This document shows positions 56,500-64,000 of a stretch of 64,000 nt of DNA, in pieces; position 1 is the stretch's first letter, and the number at the start of each line of letters is the position of its first letter. Both the position numbers and the translations under genes were made by a program. Source of the DNA: Lachnospiraceae bacterium (GTDB taxonomy: Bacteria; Bacillota; Clostridia; Lachnospirales; Lachnospiraceae). The stretch is from contig CAJTDB010000003.1 in assembly GCA_910574965.1 (NCBI GenBank), forward strand, positions 124,001-188,000. Reading direction: 5' to 3'. A model generated the notes under the pieces. That model had not been told where the DNA came from and did not search any database. It saw nothing but the letters and a program-made list of their open reading frames with translations.

Positions 56500-57303
56500 T
56501 TAGTATTTCTTTATACTTTTCATACTGGTTTTATGATTTTGCACCTGCTCCAGCTCTTCAAAAACACAATCGTTCAGTACTTTGATGCTGGTCCCTTTCA
56601 TACCGGAGGAGCGGGACTCAATTACTCCGGCACTTTCAAATTTTCGAAGCGCATTGACAATTACCGATCGCGTAATTCCTGCCCGGTCCGCGATTTTGCT
56701 GGCTACCAGCGTGCATTCATTTCCCCGCATCTCCCGAAAAATCAGCAGAACTGCTTCCAGCTCCGTAGCCGACAGCGTGCCGATGGCGGACTGCACGATC
56801 TGCCGCCTGCGCTCCTCTTCCGCATTCTCTTCATGCACGGACCGCATCATCTCAAGTCCTACCACTGTCGTCCCGTACTCACTCAGAATAATATCATCAA
56901 TGTCATAGCTTTCCTCATATTTATACAGAAAAAGCGTTCCCAGCCGCTCCCCCGCAATATTGATTGGCGTAATCAGCGCCTGATAGCTGCGGATATTTTC
57001 CACCACAAACCCAAGCGTCATCAGATTCACATTTTCTTTGGTAGACAGGATTCCCAGAAGCCGTTCGTTCAAAAGCGGATCAATCAGAGTCCCCACTCTG
57101 TCCCCTATCAGTTCATGGATCTCCTCCACGCCCTCATACTGGCTGATCCCCAGCACTTTTCCCTTCCGGCTGATTACAAGTGCGTTCGACAGCAGAATCT
57201 CCGATAATACCCTGCAGATATCATTAAAGACTACCTTGCTGGAATTGTTATTATGCAGAAGCTTGTTGATCTTTCTAGTTTTATCTAATAACTGTACACT
57301 CAT
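56500..57303 (-). CDS. codY: Global regulator CodY
   Basis: GTP- and branched-chain amino-acid-sensing repressor, 267 residues. N-terminal GAF domain (1-155) and C-terminal winged helix with the conserved ASKIADRAGITRSVIVNALRKFESAGVIESR segment (core ASKIADRAGITRSVIVNAL). Start at ATG 57303 with GGGAG upstream. Last gene of the comM-dprA-topA-codY run. It could govern the ilv/leu genes of this window, but no clear CodY box was seen there. Confidence 0.96.
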   Translation of the reverse strand: MSVQLLDKTRKINKLLHNNNSSKVVFNDICRVLSEILLSNALVISRKGKVLGISQYEGVEEIHELIGDRVGTLIDPLLNERLLGILSTKENVNLMTLGFVVENIRSYQALITPINIAGERLGTLFLYKYEESYDIDDIILSEYGTTVVGLEMMRSVHEENAEEERRRQIVQSAIGTLSATELEAVLLIFREMRGNECTLVASKIADRAGITRSVIVNALRKFESAGVIESRSSGMKGTSIKVLNDCVFEELEQVQNHKTSMKSIKKY

Positions 57304-57393
57304 TTTTTCATCTCCCATCCCAATACAAGAAACAAAGTGCGGTCCTAAAAAAAACAACCGCACTTTGGATATTAGCATATTATATGACAGATT

Positions 57394-59406
57394 TCAATTA
57401 GATTCTGAACTTTTCTGCTCTTTCGTCTCTTCCGGTTTTTTCCAGGAAATATAATCGCAGTCCGGATATCCTTCGCAGCTATAGAACTTGCGCCCCTTCG
57501 ACGAACGCCGGAGTACGATCTCCTTTCCGCATTTCGGACAGGATACTCCGATCTTCTCCAGATACGGCTTGGTGTTTCGGCAGTCCGGAAATCCGGGACA
57601 GGCCAGGAATTTTCCATGGGGGCCGTACTTGATGACCATGTTTCGTCCGCACTGCTCGCAGACCACATCGCTGACTTCGTCCTCAATCTTTACCTTCTGA
57701 AGCTTCTCCTCCGCCCGGTTCACCGCTTCGTTCAGATCCGGATAGAAGTTGCTGACCACCGTCTTCCAGTTGACCTTTCCTTCCTCCACCATATCTAAAA
57801 GCGACTCCACATTGGCAGTAAAATCCGTCTCCACAATGCTTGGAAACGCCTGCTTCATCATATGATTGACTACTTCCCCGATCTCGGTCAGGTAGAGATT
57901 CCTGCCTTCCTTTGCCACATAACGGCGGGCAATGATGGTACTGATCGTGGGCGCATACGTACTTGGTCTTCCAATCCCCAGCTCCTCTAAAGACTTCACA
58001 AGCGCCGCTTCTGTATAATGCGCCGGCGGCTGGGTAAAATGCTGCCGGTCCTCCAGATCTTTCAGCGTAAGAACCGAATCTTTGTTAATGGCTTTTACCA
58101 GCGTCGTATTTCCGTTCTTCTCCTCCTCATCCTGGACATAGACCGACATAAAGCCGTCAAATGCCACAGCGGAAGCCGATACGGTAAAACGATAGCCGCC
58201 GCCGTCAATCTTCACCGATGTTGTATGGTATTTTGCATCCGCCATACAACTGGCCGTAAACCGTTTCCAGATCAGTTGATACAGACGGAACTGATCTCTG
58301 GACAAAGAATCCTTAACGGAAGCCGGAAGTCTTCGGATATCCGTAGGACGAATGGCTTCGTGGGCATCCTGGATCTTTTTGTCTCCTTCTTTTTTGGCTG
58401 TCTCTTTTCCTTTGGCCGGCACATAGGAATCTCCATAAGCTTCCTTAATATATTCTGCTGCTGCAGCAGATGCCTCCTCAGAAATACGGGTGGAGTCCGT
58501 ACGCAGGTAGGTGATGATTCCTATGGTCCCAAGTCCTTCCACATCAATGCCTTCATAGAGCTGCTGGGCCAGACGCATAGTCTTAGAAGTGGAAAAATTC
58601 AGCACCTTAGACGCCTCCTGCTGAAGCGTACTGGTCGTAAAGGGCAGCGGTGCTTTCTTCGTCCGCTCTCCATTCTTTACTTCCGCAACTGCAAATGAAG
58701 CTTCCTTCACAGCTTCCAGTACTTTTTCCATCTCCTCCTTGGAATGGATCTCCAGTTTTTCTTTCGGCGTACCATAGAATTTTGCTGTCAGAGACTTCTT
58801 CTCTCCCTTTACAGAGAAGTCCGCCTCCAGGCTCCAATACTCTTCCGGCACAAAGCCATTGATCTCTTCCTCCCGGTCCGCGATCAGACGCAGCGCCACA
58901 GACTGCACTCTTCCGGCGCTGAGTCCGCGTTTGACCTTAGCCCAGAGAATCGGGCTGATCCGATAACCCACCATGCGGTCCAGCATCCTTCTCGCCTGCT
59001 GAGCATCTACCAGATCCTGATCGATCCCGCGGGCATGACGGATGGACTCTTTTACCGCACTTTTAGTGATTTCATTAAAGGTAATCCGGTACATTTTTCC
59101 GTCTTCCAAGTTCAGCGCCTTCGAAAGATGCCAGGAGATCGCTTCACCCTCCCGGTCAGGGTCTGTTGCCAGATAAACTTTATCCGCCTTCTTCGCCGCT
59201 TTGCGAAGCTTGGCCAAGATATCTCCTTTTCCGCGAATCGTGATATATTTTGGTTCATAATCGTGTTCCACATCGAAACCAAGCTGGCTTTTGGGCATAT
59301 CTCTTACATGTCCGTTCGAAGCCATGACTTCATAATTCGAGCCTAAAAATTTCTTAATCGTCTTCACTTTGGCAGGAGACTCCACGATCACAAGATATTT
59401 TGCCAT
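57394..59406 (-). CDS. topA: DNA topoisomerase I
   Basis: Type IA enzyme relaxing negative supercoils, 670 residues. Toprim domain from YLVIVESPAKVKTIKKFLG, the active Tyr in GIITYLRTDSTRIS, and two C-terminal zinc ribbons (CEQCGRNM; CPKCGKEI with CEGYPDC). Start at ATG 59406, 9 nt from GAGG and 11 nt after the dprA stop. Confidence 0.96.
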   Translation of the reverse strand: MAKYLVIVESPAKVKTIKKFLGSNYEVMASNGHVRDMPKSQLGFDVEHDYEPKYITIRGKGDILAKLRKAAKKADKVYLATDPDREGEAISWHLSKALNLEDGKMYRITFNEITKSAVKESIRHARGIDQDLVDAQQARRMLDRMVGYRISPILWAKVKRGLSAGRVQSVALRLIADREEEINGFVPEEYWSLEADFSVKGEKKSLTAKFYGTPKEKLEIHSKEEMEKVLEAVKEASFAVAEVKNGERTKKAPLPFTTSTLQQEASKVLNFSTSKTMRLAQQLYEGIDVEGLGTIGIITYLRTDSTRISEEASAAAAEYIKEAYGDSYVPAKGKETAKKEGDKKIQDAHEAIRPTDIRRLPASVKDSLSRDQFRLYQLIWKRFTASCMADAKYHTTSVKIDGGGYRFTVSASAVAFDGFMSVYVQDEEEKNGNTTLVKAINKDSVLTLKDLEDRQHFTQPPAHYTEAALVKSLEELGIGRPSTYAPTISTIIARRYVAKEGRNLYLTEIGEVVNHMMKQAFPSIVETDFTANVESLLDMVEEGKVNWKTVVSNFYPDLNEAVNRAEEKLQKVKIEDEVSDVVCEQCGRNMVIKYGPHGKFLACPGFPDCRNTKPYLEKIGVSCPKCGKEIVLRRSSKGRKFYSCEGYPDCDYISWKKPEETKEQKSSESN

Positions 59407-59417
59407 TTTGGTCATCC

Positions 59418-60329
59418 TCAATCTGTTCTTATATAGTCATTCTTCTGAATTTCCCGAATGCAGCCCTTCAGTTCCAGTTCCACCAGAATCCGGAGTACCT
59501 TCTGAACCGGCATTTGGGTCTTTCTCACCAGCTCCTCTAATGAAACGGGCTGTAAACGTATCCAACTATACACGATATTTTCTTCCTTGGCAAGTAGAAT
59601 TTTCTCCGGCTCCTTGTTCTTTCCGGAAAAAATGCCCAGTGCATCCAGGACTGCCTGGGGGCTGTCGGCAACTCCGGCCCCCTGCCGAATCAGATTTAGA
59701 CACCCTTTACTTCGTGCATCTGTCACTCTTCCCGGTACTGCAAATATATCCTTTCCCTGATCCAGTGCAAAATCCGCCGTAATCAAGGAGCCGCTTTTTT
59801 CCTTTGCCTCCACCACAAGGACCAGATCCGAAAGTCCGCTGATGATCCTGTTTCTGGCTGGAAAATGTCCCGCTATGGGAGGCATGCCCGGAGGCTGTTC
59901 GGAAAGGATGCCGCCCTTTTCCATGATACGTTCATACAGTCTTCTATGCCCTGCAGGATAACAGATATCCACCCCGCACCCAAGGACTGCAAAAGTATCT
60001 CCGCCGGCCTCCAAAGCCCCTTCATGGGCCATGCCGTCAATCCCCCACGCCATCCCGCTGATAATCTGCACCCCTTTTGCCGCCAGTTCTTTTGCAAATG
60101 TCCGCGCCGTTTCATTTCCGTAACTGTCCGAACGTCTGGCACCCACAACCGCTACAGACGGCCGGTCTTTGTCAGGCAGTCTTCCAAGAAAATAAAGCCC
60201 TTTTGGCATTCCTTTATAAACTTTCAGCTTTTCCGGATAACCAGATTCCTCCTGACGGATATATTGTATGCGGATTTCTTCTCTGTCAGTCATATTTCTT
60301 CTATTATATAGTCCCTCCGTCCGGCTCAC
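59418..60329 (-). CDS. dprA: DNA-processing protein DprA (short form)
   Basis: Loads RecA on incoming single-stranded DNA during transformation; 303 residues from a GTG that overlaps the comM stop by GTGA, or 291 from ATG 60293. The Rossmann-like core is VAVVGARRSDSYGNETAR, GMAWGIDGMAHEGAL and AVPGRVTD; the usual N-terminal SAM-like domain is missing and a C-terminal winged helix (about 245-303) is present. Which start is used is unclear. Confidence 0.92.
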   Translation of the reverse strand: MSRTEGLYNRRNMTDREEIRIQYIRQEESGYPEKLKVYKGMPKGLYFLGRLPDKDRPSVAVVGARRSDSYGNETARTFAKELAAKGVQIISGMAWGIDGMAHEGALEAGGDTFAVLGCGVDICYPAGHRRLYERIMEKGGILSEQPPGMPPIAGHFPARNRIISGLSDLVLVVEAKEKSGSLITADFALDQGKDIFAVPGRVTDARSKGCLNLIRQGAGVADSPQAVLDALGIFSGKNKEPEKILLAKEENIVYSWIRLQPVSLEELVRKTQMPVQKVLRILVELELKGCIREIQKNDYIRTD

Positions 60330-61858
60330 CTCCCCCAGAACCGCTGATCCAGCGAACGATAGCCTACAGCCTCCAATATGTGTTCCCGGCGGATCCTCTC
60401 CTCCTCTTCCAGATCCGCAATGGTCCTGGCTACTTTGATAATCCGGTGATAGGCTCTGGCACTCAGGCCCAGTTTCTCGTACGCCCGTTCCATAACTTTC
60501 GCCTCTTCCCTGCCAAGAGGGCAGAAAACCCGTATGGCAGAAGACGGAAGTCCGGAATTAAACTGCCAATTTTGTCCGCAGTATCTTCTTTTCTGTATCC
60601 TCTGTGCTGTCTCCACCCGACAGCGAATATCGCTCGAACATTCGTTCTCTCTGTTTTGAGCCAGTTCCTGATATTCCACCCGTGCCGTCTCCACACAGAT
60701 GTCCATACGGTCCAGCAGCGGCCTGGAAATCCGATGCAGATACTGACTGATCTCTCCCGGCAGGCACTGACACCGATCCCGGTCAGGATAGTAACCGCAT
60801 TTGCATGGGTTCATAGCCCCAACTAATTGAAAATGTGCCGGAAATACATACGTTCCGCTTGTCCTGCTGATAGTCACCTGTCCCTCTTCCATAGGCTGGC
60901 GCAGCACCTCCAGAGCACTCTTGGAAAATTCCGGCAGCTCGTCCAGAAAAAGAACTCCCCTTGTAGCCAGGCTGATCTCTCCCGGCTTTACTTTCCTCCC
61001 GCCCCCCGCCAGGGCATGGGCAGAAACCGTATGATGCGGAGCGCGGAAAGGACGGGCTGCCACAAGTCCGTCCTTTCCTGCCAGAAGACCGCAGGCGCTG
61101 TACACCTGCGAAATTTCCAGACTTTCTTCCATCGTAAGCCTGGGCAGAATCGAGGGAAGCCTCCTTGCAATCATCGTCTTCCCTGCTCCCGGACTTCCAA
61201 TCATCAGAAAATTATGCATACCTGCCGCTGCAATCTCCGCTGCTCTCCGCACTGCCTCCTGGCCGTTGACATCCCGAAAGTCTTCCCCGCCTTCCAAGGC
61301 ACTCTCTTTCCACTCTGCCAGCGGTTCGGCCCTTTTTACGCAGGCTTCCCTGTCCGTCAGACATTCCAAAAGCTCTCCAAGCGTCTCCACGCCGACCACC
61401 CGGATCCTCTGGATACAGGCTCCTTCCCGTGCATTTTCTTTGGGGACCAGACAGAGACTGCAGCCCAAATCTCTTGCTAACATAACCGTCTGCAAAACGC
61501 CGCTTACCGGTCGAACTTTACCGTTTAAACCAATCTCCCCCACAATCAGTACATCTTTTGTGTTTTCCTCCTTTAAAATCCCAAGTGCCGCCAGAAGCGC
61601 CGCGGCTACTGGAAGATCAAACCCCGTCCCTTCCTTTCGGATATGCGCCGGAGACAGATTTACTGTAATCCGTTTAGACGGCATGGAAATTTGCGTATTG
61701 CGCAAAGCCGTGCGCACCCGGTCTGCGGCCTCCCGCACTTCATGGGACAGATCACCCACCATGCAAAATTGAGGCAGTCCGTCGCAGATATCCGCCTCTA
61801 CCTGTACCGGATAGGCATCAATCCCGACGACTGCCGCTGATAAAATGGTACTGAACAT
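60326..61858 (-). CDS. comM: YifB/ComM-family Mg chelatase-like AAA+ ATPase
   Basis: 510 residues: N-terminal Lon-protease-like domain (VQVEADICDGLPQFCMVGDLS), AAA+ domain with Walker A GSPGAGKTMIARRLP and GVLFLDELPEFSKSALEVLRQPMEEG, and a C-terminal part with LSARAYHRIIKVARTIADLE. ComM is a branch-migration helicase in natural transformation in studied species. Start at ATG 61858. First of the dprA-linked genes. Confidence 0.93.
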   Translation of the reverse strand: MFSTILSAAVVGIDAYPVQVEADICDGLPQFCMVGDLSHEVREAADRVRTALRNTQISMPSKRITVNLSPAHIRKEGTGFDLPVAAALLAALGILKEENTKDVLIVGEIGLNGKVRPVSGVLQTVMLARDLGCSLCLVPKENAREGACIQRIRVVGVETLGELLECLTDREACVKRAEPLAEWKESALEGGEDFRDVNGQEAVRRAAEIAAAGMHNFLMIGSPGAGKTMIARRLPSILPRLTMEESLEISQVYSACGLLAGKDGLVAARPFRAPHHTVSAHALAGGGRKVKPGEISLATRGVLFLDELPEFSKSALEVLRQPMEEGQVTISRTSGTYVFPAHFQLVGAMNPCKCGYYPDRDRCQCLPGEISQYLHRISRPLLDRMDICVETARVEYQELAQNRENECSSDIRCRVETAQRIQKRRYCGQNWQFNSGLPSSAIRVFCPLGREEAKVMERAYEKLGLSARAYHRIIKVARTIADLEEEERIRREHILEAVGYRSLDQRFWGR

Positions 61859-61980
61859 TTCTTTTCCAGGGCATACACCAGGCAGGCCCCTTCCTTTCAT
61901 TCAATTCGTATTTGGAAAAACTCTGCGATTTGCATTCCAGATATCAGACGCTATAAGCATAGCACATATGTTCCGGGAAA

Positions 61981-62604
61981 TCAATCCCGGAAATATTCTT
62001 TCAGCCGATTCAGAGCATTTTTCTCAATACGGCTAATATACGAACGGGAAATGCCAAGCTTCTGTGCGATCTCCCTTTGGGTATATTCTCTGCCGCGGTA
62101 CAGTCCGTAGCGCATAATAATTACCTGCCGCTCCCGTTCGGACAAAACGTCCTCCAACAGTCCATAGACTTTTCTCGTGTCGTCTTTCAGGCCGATCTGG
62201 TCAAAAGCCGGCGGTTCCCGGCTTTCGATGATATCCAGAAGCTGGATCTCATTTCCTTCCTTATCCGTGCCGATAGGCTCATAATAGGAGGACTCTCTCT
62301 GAAGCTTTTTCTTCACCCTCATGTACATAAGGATCTCGTTCTCTACACATCTCGCTGCATAGGTCGCCAGCTTGCTCGCCTTTTCATGGTCAAAGGTGTC
62401 TACTGCTTTAATCAGCCCGATGGTGCCTATGGAGATCAGTTCCTCCATATCGTCCTCGGAGGACTGGTACTTTTTCACAATGTGGGCTACAAGGCGCAGA
62501 TTATACTCAATCAAAATCTGACGTGCCTTTTCGTCCCCTCCCTTATACCTCACTAAACAATCTTTCTCTTCTTCCGCCGTAAGAGGTTTCGGAAAAGCTT
62601 TCAA
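61981..62604 (-). CDS. sigK: Sporulation sigma factor SigK
   Basis: Late mother-cell sigma factor, about 207 residues. Region 2 (ARQILIEYNLRLVAHIVKKY; ISIGTIGLIKAVDTFDHEKASKLATYAARCVENEILMYMR, core LATYAARCVENEI) and region 4 (VLSERERQVIIMRYGL; TQREIAQKLGISRSYISRIEKNAL) are typical of SigK. Start at TTG 62604 with GAGGTG 7 nt upstream, or GTG 62613. Either way the protein begins only about 10 residues before region 1.2/2, without the 20-residue pro-sequence of the Bacillus protein. The gene is uninterrupted. Confidence 0.9.
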   Translation of the reverse strand: MKAFPKPLTAEEEKDCLVRYKGGDEKARQILIEYNLRLVAHIVKKYQSSEDDMEELISIGTIGLIKAVDTFDHEKASKLATYAARCVENEILMYMRVKKKLQRESSYYEPIGTDKEGNEIQLLDIIESREPPAFDQIGLKDDTRKVYGLLEDVLSERERQVIIMRYGLYRGREYTQREIAQKLGISRSYISRIEKNALNRLKEYFRD

Positions 62605-62678
62605 AAAAGACACCTCAGTGGATATTTAATACATCTTATGTAAAAATCCCACGAAAGTGCCTTTCCACTTTTATCTTA

Positions 62679-63944
62679 TTATACATCTGCCGTTTTCCGA
62701 AGCAGGTCCATCTTCTCCGGCGCCTGGCTCAGCTTTATCCACAAGCTTTGTCTTGCATGGGGGGCGCTCTCCTGAGGCTCCCACACCGGCCCGGCTTCGG
62801 ATGCATCCTTCCCAATGGGACCTCCCCAGATCCTTTCTACTGTCGCCGGAACATCCCTGCCGTCCGGCTTCATGATTTCAATGGTTTCTCCGACAGAGAA
62901 CTTGTTCCGCTGCTCCACCCGGCAGCCATAGGTTCCCCCCGTCTCCGCCACAGTACCAAGATATGTGTATTCTTTTACATAGGTGCTGTTCTCATAGATC
63001 TGTGCGTTTTCATCCGGCCTTCCATAAAAAAATCCGGTCGTAAATCTGCGGTTCGTACTGACGTTCACCTGTTCCAAATACCAGGGCATACGCTCCTCGT
63101 ACAAAGCCGGCGATGCCGCATAATCGTCCAGTGCATGACGATAGGCCCTGGCCACAGAAGCAGCATACAGTGCCGTCTTCATTCGGCCTTCCACTTTCAG
63201 GCTGTCCACACCGGCCGCCAGCAGATCCGGAAGATGACCGATCATGCACAGATCTTTGGAATTAAAGAGAAATGTGCCCCGCTCGTTCTCATAAACCGGC
63301 ATATATTCCCCAGGACGCGTCTCCTCCACCACTGCATACTTCCAGCGGCAGGGATGGGTGCAGGCTCCCTGATTGGCATCTCTCCCTGTGAGGTAGTTGC
63401 TTAGAAGACATCTGCCGGAATAAGAAATGCACATGGCTCCATGCACAAATGTCTCGATTTCCATCGTATCAGGAATCTGATCCCGGATCTCCCGGATCTC
63501 CCCAAGAGACAGCTCCCTTCCGGTTACCACTCTTTTAGCCCCCTGAGACTGCCAGAAACGAAACGTCTTATAATTTACATTATTCGCCTGCGTAGAAATA
63601 TGAATATCGATCTCAGGGCATATTTCTCTGGCTGTCAGAAAAAGTCCCGGATCCGAAATAATCAGTGCATCCGGATGAATGGCCTTCAGCTCTTCAAAAT
63701 ACGCCTCTGCCCCTTCCAGATCCCGGTTATGGGCAAGTATATTGGCCGTTACATATACCTTTACCTTGCGGGCATGGGCAAAGGCAATCCCTTCCTTCAT
63801 CTCCTCCATGGAGAAATTTTTCGCTTTTGCCCGAAGGCCGTAAGCTTCTCCGCCGATATAGACGGCATCTGCCCCGAAATTTACCGCAGTCTTCAGCACC
63901 TCCAGACTGCTGGCCGGGATCAAAAGCTCCGGTTGTCTGTTCAT
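62679..63944 (-). CDS. U32-family peptidase/hydroxylase-like protein
   Basis: 421 residues of the U32 family (YrrO/RlhA-like): ELLIPASSLEVLKTAVNFGADAVYIGG at the start, THPCRWKYAV and CISYSGRCLLSNYLTGRDANQGACTH with the conserved cysteines that can hold an Fe-S cluster, and LKVEGRMKTALYAASVARAY. Some members modify tRNA or rRNA rather than cleave protein. Its ATG overlaps the stop of the upstream gene by ATGA. Confidence 0.9.
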   Translation of the reverse strand: MNRQPELLIPASSLEVLKTAVNFGADAVYIGGEAYGLRAKAKNFSMEEMKEGIAFAHARKVKVYVTANILAHNRDLEGAEAYFEELKAIHPDALIISDPGLFLTAREICPEIDIHISTQANNVNYKTFRFWQSQGAKRVVTGRELSLGEIREIRDQIPDTMEIETFVHGAMCISYSGRCLLSNYLTGRDANQGACTHPCRWKYAVVEETRPGEYMPVYENERGTFLFNSKDLCMIGHLPDLLAAGVDSLKVEGRMKTALYAASVARAYRHALDDYAASPALYEERMPWYLEQVNVSTNRRFTTGFFYGRPDENAQIYENSTYVKEYTYLGTVAETGGTYGCRVEQRNKFSVGETIEIMKPDGRDVPATVERIWGGPIGKDASEAGPVWEPQESAPHARQSLWIKLSQAPEKMDLLRKTADV

Positions 63945-64000
63945 ATTCCGTCTGCTCCTTTTCTATCCGGCAGGCTGCCTCCCGTCCGAACACTGATGGT
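63941..64000 (-). CDS. 3' end of the gene upstream of the U32 gene (partial)
   Basis: The last 19 codons of a frame ending TGA at 63941, reading TISVRTGGSLPDRKGADGI. The 4-nt ATGA overlap with the next start supports it. In related genomes an O-methyltransferase commonly precedes this gene, which fits the ending, but 19 residues are not enough to assign it. Confidence 0.5.
   Translation of the reverse strand, partial: TISVRTGGSLPDRKGADGI

Overview
The window reads as chromosomal DNA of an anaerobic, endospore-forming, motile Firmicute, most likely a Lachnospiraceae-type Clostridium relative. The evidence is the combination of CodY, a SigK-type sporulation sigma factor, class III (anaerobic) ribonucleotide reductase, rubrerythrin, two chemoreceptors, a perfect CIRCE operator on groESL, gene orders typical of Clostridia (comM-dprA-topA-codY; serC-serA-DUF1015; groES-groEL-guaB) and AGGAGG ribosome binding sites. 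Genus cannot be fixed from the sequence alone. No rRNA, tRNA, CRISPR array, insertion sequence or prophage was seen.

Layout. 1-8400: the end of a peptide ABC transporter (permease and binding lipoprotein, minus strand), a divergent binding-lipoprotein/chemoreceptor pair, a bacteriohemerythrin and a Cache chemoreceptor. 8570-10724: a ZTP riboswitch followed by the split purine pair PurO-type IMP cyclohydrolase and stand-alone AICAR formyltransferase. 10815-19152: a sugar-utilisation cluster on the minus strand (binding lipoprotein, ATPase, permease, TIM-barrel isomerase, Gfo/Idh/MocA dehydrogenase, GntR regulator, SIS protein, PfkB kinase) divergent from a large cytosolic hybrid histidine kinase. 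22950-28611: rubrerythrin, a Cys-rich FMN hydroxy-acid oxidase, a DNA-deoxyinosine glycosylase/YbaK fusion, and an aldose-epimerase/TPR/M50 peptidase run. 28636-38278: amino-acid biosynthesis: serC, two near-identical serA copies around a DUF1015 gene, ilvB, ilvD, leuB. 38355-42850: yajC-tgt, aroC, and rtcB behind what looks like a leader-peptide attenuator. 42847-50168: DUF1540 protein, a lipoprotein, nrdD, a His-rich CsoR-family regulator, asnS, pyk. 50400-57303: a membrane protein, guaB, groEL, groES, codY. 57394-64000: topA, dprA, comM, sigK, a U32 peptidase and the end of one more gene.

The most unusual signal is a family of about 100-nt structured RNA leaders placed just before ribosome binding sites. 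pyk has two identical tandem copies (100-bp period) and groEL has two near-identical plus one shortened copy (103-bp period, between groES and groEL). Single, more diverged relatives precede serA1 and serC, and a half copy precedes the FMN oxidase. The pyk and groEL units differ in their outer and inner stems but keep the pairing, which points to selection on RNA structure. The second notable signal is the rtcB leader: promoter, 28-codon ORF, intrinsic terminator, and an 8-nt segment in the ORF that is an exact complement of the terminator's 5' strand.

All coordinates are read by eye. Family assignments rest on recognised motifs and gene context, not on database searches.
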